In this document: one piece after another, positions 1 to 4,827 of the stretch | Layout: each line of letters opens with the position of its first letter | How positions within the stretch are numbered: position 1 is the stretch's first letter | Source of the DNA: Actinomycetes bacterium | GTDB lineage: Bacteria > Actinomycetota > Acidimicrobiia > Acidimicrobiales > SZUA-35 | Assembly: GCA_024227975.1 (NCBI GenBank) | Contig: JAAETV010000394.1 | Coordinates: 1 to 5,717, forward strand | Length of the DNA stretch: 5,717 nt | Direction: 5' to 3' | Notes under the pieces: model-generated | Databases searched by the model: none | What the model saw: only the letters and a program-made list of their open reading frames with translations | Told to the model about the DNA's origin: nothing | Made by a program: the position numbers and the translations under genes

Positions 1-192
1 GTAGATCCGGCTGATCATCGGTTCCGAAGTGACCGCCCAATCAGTGATCTCCCAGGCGGACGCGCCAGTATCGGCATGGAGGCTGATCGCTGTGTGCCGT
101 AGCTCGTACGTGGTGACGGCGAGCTCGATCTCGGCCTTGGCGCGGGACCGTGGATGCACCGCACGGCGGAGAGGTACACATCTAGTACACAT
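1..192 (-). CDS. Tyrosine recombinase (phage-type integrase), C-terminal part, cut by the window edge
   Basis: The minus frame is open to base 1 and ends there on a Tyr codon (3..1). Numbering from the ATG at 192, residues 29-38 read YELRHTAISL, the box II motif of tyrosine recombinases, with the catalytic Arg at residue 32 (bases 99-97) followed by HT. Next comes GASAWEITDWA, which fits the helix before the last active-site box, then MISRIY at the edge, where the Tyr could be the nucleophile. The His usually three residues before the Arg is Tyr here. In this family the enzyme integrates or excises an element at a tRNA gene, and a tRNA 3' fragment lies at 286-327. The true start is unknown: the frame stays open to the right across the tRNA fragment, where it is certainly non-coding, so it may be a 5'-truncated relic. 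Family call fairly firm; intactness unknown. Confidence 0.66.
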   Translation of the reverse strand, partial: MCTRCVPLRRAVHPRSRAKAEIELAVTTYELRHTAISLHADTGASAWEITDWAVTSEPMISRIY

Positions 193-285
193 CCCGTTCC
201 ATTTCAGGGGGTGCGCAGTCGTGTCGATCAGACCGTTTGGCCTAGTCAGAACCCTGCCAGACCCACCGGAACGCTCGAACGAAAC

Positions 286-327
286 ATGACGCGCAAGGGG
301 TCGGGGGTTCAAATCCCTCATGGCCCA
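286..327 (+). other. 3' fragment of a tRNA gene, probably tRNA-Val(GAC): attachment-site scar
   Basis: A complete T-arm is present: five G at 303-307, loop TTCAAAT at 308-314, and CCCTC at 315-319 pairing back with one G-U. The 3' acceptor strand ATGGCCC (320-326) and discriminator A (327) follow; CCA is not encoded. Counting back, 298-302 (GGGTC) is a five-base variable loop, 293-297 (GCAAG) the 3' side of the anticodon stem, and 286-292 the anticodon loop with T at position 33 and GAC at 34-36, which would be valine. Bases 281-285 do not pair with GCAAG, and no matching GGGCCAT 5' acceptor strand lies upstream, so only the 3' half exists. A fragment starting in the anticodon loop is the usual duplicate left by tyrosine-integrase insertion. 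The amino-acid identity is inferred from position only. Confidence 0.68.
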
Positions 328-333
328 CGGTAA

Positions 334-363
334 GTCTTCCCTGGTCAGACTGACACGGAAGAC
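334..363. terminator. Inverted repeat just 3' of the tRNA fragment; possible terminator
   Basis: Arms GTCTTCC (334-340) and GGAAGAC (357-363) pair perfectly. A second GTC/GAC pairing inside (344-346 with 352-354) could close a small loop. It lies seven bases after the tRNA fragment, where a tRNA terminator might have been, but neither strand has a T-run after it, so a rho-independent terminator is doubtful. It could also be an arm site for the neighbouring recombinase. Confidence 0.3.
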
Positions 364-494
364 CCTCACTAGGTGTGGATGATTGACCAGCCGCCCCTAC
401 CGCCTATTGTGAGCGGCAGATCAGGTCGGCTGTTCGGGGTTCGATTGGCCGCGAGCCGGCTTTGACCGACGCAGTACCTCTGGGCTCTGGTTGC
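364..494. other. Short non-coding stretch between island edge and relic genes
   Basis: I see no RNA gene, promoter or coding frame of recognisable family here. It separates the tRNA scar and hairpin from the stop codon of the TPR relic at 497-495. Confidence 0.4.
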
Positions 495-908
495 CTATCT
501 CTCGTCTGTGAGGTTCTGTTGGAAGGCTTGCATCTGAGGTAGGGCTGGGTGCCTGGACTGTTGGGCTAGTTCGATGGCACGATCGATGGCGGAGCGGGCG
601 GTAGCGGTGTCGCCGGTTTGGGCCTTGAGTGTGGCGAGGTTGAAGCTCACCATCGTTCCGTTGGCCCGGTCGCCGATTGCGTCGAAGAGTTGCAGGGCGC
701 GGTCGAGGTGTTTGATGGTTGTTTCGAGGTCGCCCTGATCGAAGTAGATGCCGCCGATGTTGTTGAGGGTTGTGGCTTCGCCGGCCCGGTCGCCGATTTC
801 TCGGTGGATGGGGAGTGCTTGGTTGTAGTGGTTGACGGCTTGGTCTGGTTGCCCCAAGCAAGAGACTGAGGGGTACTGCTTGTTCTCTTTGCTTGCTTCG
901 TAGAGGTC
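495..908 (-). pseudogene. TPR-repeat protein, C-terminal remnant without a start
   Basis: The frame runs from just after a TAG (911-909) to a TAG at 497-495, 137 codons, with no ATG or GTG start. It contains clear tetratricopeptide repeats: GQPDQAVNHYNQALPIHREI, then GEATTLNNIGGIYFDQGDLE followed by HLDRALQLFDAIGDR, then SFNLATLKAQTGDTATARSA and IDRAIELAQ. The first repeat begins mid-unit, after a non-repeat stretch that looks like fused debris. In actinobacteria such GDR-containing TPR arrays often form the C-terminus of STAND (NB-ARC/AfsR-like) ATPases, and the piece immediately upstream (927-1213) is STAND-like, so both probably derive from one gene. TPRs would bind a partner or ligand in the intact protein. 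The missing start, upstream stop and half repeat argue that it is dead. The family call is firm; the parent gene is inferred. Confidence 0.7.
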
Positions 909-926
909 CTACCCTCGTCGGGGGGC

Positions 927-1213
927 TCATGGCTCGTTCCGTTGGAAGTGCTCGGCGAATGTGCGGTGGGCGAGACGGTAGGTGACTTGGCCGAATTCAC
1001 CGTCGTGCACGATGTACGCTCCGGCTGTTTCCAGGGTGTTCCTGATATCCGCTTCGCCAATCGATAGACCGGGATGCAGCGCTTGGGTCACTGCTTTCCA
1101 GATACCTTCTCGTTGGGGAACCCGCGTCCGAGGCTGTAGGCCAAGGCGCGGAGCAACGGGACGATGTTCTCGTTGGATTGGTCGAACCGTTCCAGACGCT
1201 GTTGACCGGCGCC
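927..1213 (-). pseudogene. STAND/NACHT-type ATPase relic: post-NTPase helical segment, frameshifted
   Basis: Two minus frames join into one plausible protein segment. The first (about 1213-1106) reads LERFDQ, then VPLLRALAYSLGRGFPNE. After a frame change near 1106-1111 the second reads IWKAVTQAL, then AGAYIVHDGEFGQVTYRLAH, then RTFAEHF, ending at TGA 929-927. This matches the helical region after the NTPase core of actinobacterial STAND proteins, where LRPLAYA..G.GLP...IW and YRL.H.alaeH are typical. No P-loop is present, so the NTPase core is missing. It is probably the middle of the same broken gene as the TPR tail at 495-908. The assignment rests on remembered family patterns and should be checked by profile search. 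Confidence 0.55.
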
Positions 1214-1480
1214 ACCTCAGGTAGGGCAAGAACGGCCTCCATCAACCGGTCGCCGACGCCCTTCCCTGCGACCTACTGGCGACGATTACGTCAAGGACCA
1301 GGGCAATGTAGCAGGCATCGCTGGGGACTCTTGCGAAAGCGATCACCCGTCCACCGTCGACGAGGCCAACCGTGATGTGCTGCCGGCGATGATCTGCTCA
1401 ACCTCAGACCGAGTGCGGTTTGTCGTCCAACCCTCGTGGCGGAACAGTGCGGCGAGGGCAGGGTCGGCGGGGTCGCTCAG
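1204..1480 (-). pseudogene. GNAT-family N-acetyltransferase relic with two frame changes
   Basis: The pieces read, in order: DPALAALFRHEGWTTNRTRS and EVEQIIAGS (about 1465-1377); after a frame change near 1377, VGLVDGGRVIAFARVPSDA and CYIALVLDVIVASRSQG (about 1370-1263); after a second change near 1261-1265, GVGDRLMEAVLALPEV (1260-1213). Together they give beta strands 2-4 and the Q/RxxGxG/A acetyl-CoA loop (SQGRGVG, spanning the second frame change) followed by the LMEAV helix, a standard GNAT core. Two frame changes and no start codon (only CTG at 1480) indicate a pseudogene. The 5' end overlaps the stop of the TIR gene by four bases, and the 3' end runs straight into the STAND relic near 1205-1213, so the last GNAT strands are lost. 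Substrate cannot be inferred. Confidence 0.66.
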
Positions 1481-4086
1481 CGGACACCGGCCAGGAGCTC
1501 GGCCCGGTCCGGGCGTTGGCCGGTGATGCCCCAAACGAGCTGGCGCAGGGGATCGGGATCGTCGACCCGGAAGTCGACCCAGCGCCGGGCTTCGAGAAAG
1601 ACGGGGAGCTCGGGGGTGGCCTCGACCCCGGGGAGGACGACCGGAATCACAGGCAGCCTGTCGGCGGCGAAGCGGCGGAGGAAGGCGTCGAGCTCGTTGT
1701 GCTCCCACGGGCTGATGCCGTCGGGTCCGACAAACACGGCGGCCGACTTGATCGTCTTGATCTGCTGCTCCAGCACCCGCTGCCAGGGGAGGCCGGGCCG
1801 GATCTCCCGGATGTCGAGCCACGGGAGCAGGCCCGCTCCCTCGAGCCGGTCGGCGATCTCGGTGACCTGCGGCTTGTCCTGGCTGTTGTGGCAGAGGAAG
1901 ACGTCGAAGTCCTGGGTGGCTCGCTTGCCGTCGATGATGGAGCGGGCGGTGGCGGCGTCGCGGGCGGCGTCGGCCTCCTCGTTCATCTCCCGCAGGTCGA
2001 TCGTCTCGGGCTCGGTCAGGGTCAGGGTCAGGTCGATCCTGGGCAGCAGGATGGCGGCCCGGCACACCGGGCACGGGGCCTCGCTCGCCTGCTGCTCCTC
2101 CAGCCGGTCCACGGCCACGTCGCCCAGCGGCGTGTCACACTGGCCGCAGGTCACGATCCGGCGCTCGGTCAGCGAGCCCTCGACCGACCGCTTGACTAGG
2201 TGGTCGCGGATGAAGTGCTCGAATTGGGAGCGGAGGGCGGCCAGGGGATCCCCCTCGTAGAACACGGTGAGGATGCCGTGCCCGTCCTCGATGGCCCCGG
2301 TCAGCGAGAGCCCGAAGCGGCCGCTGGCGTCGGCCGAGTAGACGGCGGCGTGCTGCCACAGGTCGTCGGGCGACAGGGAGAAGACCCCGGAGTGCCCGAG
2401 CCGGACGATGAGGGTGGCGTAGATGTTCGACACCGGGCCGTCGAAACCGAGTTCCAGGGCCTTGCCCTTCGGCTCGGGCAGCTCGTCGTTGGTCCTGGTG
2501 AGCTGAGAGGGGAAGACCAGGTCGGCCCCTTCCCGGAGGGCGATCTCGTGCCGCAGCAGGTCCTCGATCATCGAGATGAGGACGAGCTGCTCGATCTTGG
2601 CCTCGGCGATCTTGACGTCCTTGGGGATGACGAACTTCCCGGCCCGTGCGTCCTCCTCGGGGATCGAGGCCAAGCCATCGGGCTCGATCCTGGCTGCGTT
2701 GACCAGCGAGGCGGCGTAGCCGTCGAGAACCTCGGGTTGGAGCAGCACCTGATCGCCGAAGCTGAGACGGCGGATGAGGCCCCGACCCTCCAGGAGCCCG
2801 ATCGAAGTCGCGAACTCGTGGGTGATGTCGGCCCGGCCGTAGCGGCGGTGGCGGTGCTCGAACGCCCGCTGGAGATCCTGGCCCGAGCTGATCAGGCGGC
2901 CGCTCCGAGCCTTCTCCTTGACCAGGAAGTGGCGGATGTCCTGGAACAGCTTGTTCGACGACACGACCGGGAGCTGGTCCCAGTCGATTGCGTCCAGCAT
3001 CCGGGCTCGGAGCTTGGCCACCCCGGTGCCCTCCTTGGCACTGGTGGGGAGGTAGCCGTCGAGCCTGTTCTCGTCGACGAAGCGCTGGATTCGCTCCTCG
3101 CTCATGGCCGTGCCGCTGACGTCGACCCGGGCCGCCACCAGGTAGGTCCGCAGGTCGGCGTTGCTGTCGAGCGACTGGGCCACCCTCAGGGCCCGCAGCC
3201 AGTGGTCGACGCCGCCAAGCGGGTTGGTGTCGCTGTGGGCGTCGAAAACTACAAGGGCCACAGCCAAGTCGGTCAGCGAGATCTGGTGGACGATGCGATG
3301 GCTGGGCTGCCCGGCCAGGTCCCACAGCAGCACCTCGCGGGCCACCCTGTCCGCCTTGTCGACGGTGAGGGGCCAGATGTGCCGACCATGAGTCGACTCG
3401 GTAGCCCGCCACTTCTGCTTCGACAGCACCAGCCCCAGCCCCGTCTTGCCCACCCCACTGTCCCCAACCAACGCCACCTTGGCATTGCTGTATGCATTCC
3501 CCGCATCCTTGGCCAACGGCCAGAGGCGGGCTGTGCCGTCGTCGCTCGTCGAGGCGAGCCACTCCCCGTCGGGTGACCAGGCCAAGCCAGTCACCGAGCC
3601 CGTGTGACCCTCGAACCTGCGCTGCTCTCGGCCTGTCGTGGGGTCCCAGAGCCGGATCGTTTCGTCGTCGCTGGTGCTGGCCAGTTGGGTGCCGTCAGGG
3701 GAGTAGGCGACGCTCCGTACCCAGTCGGTGTGGCCGGTGAGGGTGTGGGCGTGTTGGCCTGTGCTGGGGTCCCAGAGCCGGATCGTAGCGTCGCTGCTGG
3801 TGCTGGCCAGTTGGGTGCCGTCAGGGGAGTAGGCGACGGCGAAGACGGTGGTCTCATGGCGAAGCTCGATCACGCCCGAGCGGTATCGACTGACCAGTAG
3901 GAGTAGCCATACCACCAGGGCTTGAAGCGCCCAGAGGGCGATCAGGATTACGGCTGCGGCGGCGACGATGCCCCACCAGCGGAGGCTCAGGAGTCCGACT
4001 GCCTGGTGGACGATCACCGTCGGGACTGCGACCAGGATGGCCGCGAGAGTGATCGAGGCCAGGAGCTGGCGGCGGCGTAGCGTCAC
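1477..4086 (-). CDS. Membrane-anchored WD40 - Roc-like GTPase - COR-like - zinc ribbon - TIR protein
   Basis: The protein has 869 residues from a GTG at 4086-4084. Two hydrophobic helices (about 8-30 and 36-65), flanked by Arg-rich ends, should leave both termini in the cytosol. WD40 repeats follow at about 79-106, 121-148 and 163-189. The GTPase has P-loop GDSGVGKT (208-215), DLAGQ switch II (256-260), ARVD in place of NKxD (319-322) and SAK (349-351). Residues 380-465 look winged-helix; 480-640 resembles a COR-like domain; Cys 647, 650, 672 and 675 form a zinc ribbon. The TIR domain (727-856) has DVFLCHNSQDK, PWLD and WEHNE, with Glu798 four residues after Trp794 as in NAD-cleaving TIRs. 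Inferred role: WD40/COR sensing switches the GTPase and releases TIR NADase activity, as in anti-phage suicide. The upstream in-frame extension to 4314 has unprotein-like composition and was not used. Exact family name and trigger are unknown. Confidence 0.88.
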   Translation of the reverse strand: MTLRRRQLLASITLAAILVAVPTVIVHQAVGLLSLRWWGIVAAAAVILIALWALQALVVWLLLLVSRYRSGVIELRHETTVFAVAYSPDGTQLASTSSDATIRLWDPSTGQHAHTLTGHTDWVRSVAYSPDGTQLASTSDDETIRLWDPTTGREQRRFEGHTGSVTGLAWSPDGEWLASTSDDGTARLWPLAKDAGNAYSNAKVALVGDSGVGKTGLGLVLSKQKWRATESTHGRHIWPLTVDKADRVAREVLLWDLAGQPSHRIVHQISLTDLAVALVVFDAHSDTNPLGGVDHWLRALRVAQSLDSNADLRTYLVAARVDVSGTAMSEERIQRFVDENRLDGYLPTSAKEGTGVAKLRARMLDAIDWDQLPVVSSNKLFQDIRHFLVKEKARSGRLISSGQDLQRAFEHRHRRYGRADITHEFATSIGLLEGRGLIRRLSFGDQVLLQPEVLDGYAASLVNAARIEPDGLASIPEEDARAGKFVIPKDVKIAEAKIEQLVLISMIEDLLRHEIALREGADLVFPSQLTRTNDELPEPKGKALELGFDGPVSNIYATLIVRLGHSGVFSLSPDDLWQHAAVYSADASGRFGLSLTGAIEDGHGILTVFYEGDPLAALRSQFEHFIRDHLVKRSVEGSLTERRIVTCGQCDTPLGDVAVDRLEEQQASEAPCPVCRAAILLPRIDLTLTLTEPETIDLREMNEEADAARDAATARSIIDGKRATQDFDVFLCHNSQDKPQVTEIADRLEGAGLLPWLDIREIRPGLPWQRVLEQQIKTIKSAAVFVGPDGISPWEHNELDAFLRRFAADRLPVIPVVLPGVEATPELPVFLEARRWVDFRVDDPDPLRQLVWGITGQRPDRAELLAGVR
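3631..3712 (-). repeat. WD40-encoding tandem repeat, copy 2
   Basis: Copy of the unit at 3757-3838, offset by exactly 126 bases (42 codons, one WD40 blade). By eye the two 82-base stretches differ at six positions, and the 42 bases at 3671-3712 are identical to 3797-3838. It encodes the second blade core (SVAYSPDGTQLAS, then IRLWDPTTG). Confidence 0.85.
3757..3838 (-). repeat. WD40-encoding tandem repeat, copy 1
   Basis: Partner of 3631-3712. It encodes the first blade core (AVAYSPDGTQLAS, then IRLWDPSTG). The near-identity at DNA level indicates recent duplication or gene conversion; the third blade (about 3520-3600) is clearly more diverged. Confidence 0.85.
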
Positions 4087-4827
4087 GGACGCAAGCCTAC
4101 TCGGCCCTACCTGGAGTCTTGGGGAGTTCCATTCACCAGCGAGGCGGCGTCCTTCGCTGCAGCACCGATCCCCGCCGGCACTTTGAACCCCTTTACGGGA
4201 ACAGCCGACGAGAGTGTGGGGCAACGTGCTGCGCAACGCTCTTGTGTGGTCCCGACCTGCGAATATCAGTCTGGCGGCCAACCCAACCCAGACTGCCTGG
4301 CCCATGGTCAACACTCCAGCCGCTCACCACCCCAGCCACCACCGGCGATCGGGGTGACGTAGCAGCCGCCACCCTGGCATCAAGGGTCGTTCGTCCTCGC
4401 TACGCTCCGGGCGCTCCACCCCTGACCCCGAGGCCCCGACGACTGCTCAACCAAGCTGCCAAGGCCCCGGACCTCCGGCCTGGCGCGACCAAAAACCCCC
4501 CGAACCCACACCCACAAACAGGCTTGACAATCCGTTCCACATCAGTGCCGCTGAGTTGTACCTTCCGGCGGGCTGTCCTGGACATTGTGCTGCCCCATGA
4601 TGACTTGACGCACGCCTGAGCTTGCATCATCTTGGAACGAGGCCGGTGTTTTTGAGGCGCTGACGGGCCTCGTGGAGTAGTCGCCGTGCGATAGTCAGCT
4701 TCCTTCGTTGGTTGTCGTCGGCGTTGCAGAGAAGGCGAGCTTTCCTCATCGGATCGGCTCGTCCCTAGGCGTGCGCTGTAATAGGCGTTCCGTGCCTTGA
4801 ACCTACATTGGCAGGGCGGCCGGCCGC
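4087..4827. other. Intergenic stretch of about 740 bases with no convincing gene
   Basis: Both strands carry open frames here, but their products are rich in Pro, Arg, Ser and Cys and show no family pattern. The most protein-like piece is a 40-codon minus frame, ATG 4749 to TGA 4629-4627 (starts MRKARLLCNADDNQRRKL), basic and probably helical, with no clear ribosome site. It might be a transposase scrap, but I cannot show that. A C-rich run on the plus strand lies at 4496-4513. A perfect 12-base palindrome GCGGCCGGCCGC (4816-4827) directly follows the kinase stop, with no T-run. The right half may be debris from the missing end of the kinase gene. Confidence 0.45.
4094..4099 (-). promoter_or_regulatory. 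Possible -10 box of a leaderless promoter for the TIR gene
   Basis: On the minus strand TAGGCT (4099-4094) matches the actinobacterial TAnnnT pattern. Seven bases later comes the GTG at 4086, the spacing expected if transcription starts at the G of the start codon. I see no Shine-Dalgarno-like sequence next to the GTG, which agrees with a leaderless mRNA. No convincing -35 box is visible about 17 bases upstream. Confidence 0.3.

Noticed and set aside
29..289. 86-codon plus-strand frame at the left edge
   Set aside because: The opposite strand carries the recombinase motif, and this frame shows no family pattern.
193..321. Extension of the recombinase frame back to an ATG at 321
   Set aside because: The first residues (MRDLNPRPLA) are the antisense of a tRNA T-arm, a well-known false start, and the rest shows no integrase similarity that I recognise.
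421..930. 169-codon minus frame starting at the ATGA overlap after the STAND relic
   Set aside because: It is Arg/Pro/His-rich and is the shifted frame of the TPR repeats, which read properly in the 495-908 frame.
1420..2260. Two plus-strand open frames opposite the TIR domain
   Set aside because: Shadows; the opposite strand carries a clear TIR domain.
2135..3562. 475-codon minus-strand open frame overlapping the GTPase part
   Set aside because: It is a shifted-frame shadow, Arg/Pro/Gly-rich, whereas the used frame carries the GTPase motifs.
2200..3576. 458-codon plus-strand open frame inside the TIR gene
   Set aside because: It is a complementary-strand shadow of a GC-rich gene, with biased Gly/Val/Asp/Glu composition and no family pattern.
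4087..4314. In-frame 76-residue N-terminal extension of the TIR gene from an ATG-like start at 4314
   Set aside because: Its composition (scattered Cys, Arg, Gly, Ser) is unlike the rest, and the GTG at 4086 sits just before an Arg-rich, membrane-anchor start with a plausible -10 box.
4328..4356. CACCCC/GGGGTG inverted repeat as a terminator
   Set aside because: It has a six-base stem, a 17-base loop and no T-run, so it is easily chance in GC-rich DNA.
4489..4513. Possible G-quadruplex on the minus strand
   Set aside because: Only three separable G3 tracts are present; a fourth would require a zero-length loop inside the six-G run.
4119..4619. 166-codon plus-strand frame in the intergenic stretch
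   Set aside because: It has low-complexity Pro/Arg/Thr/Leu composition and no motif.
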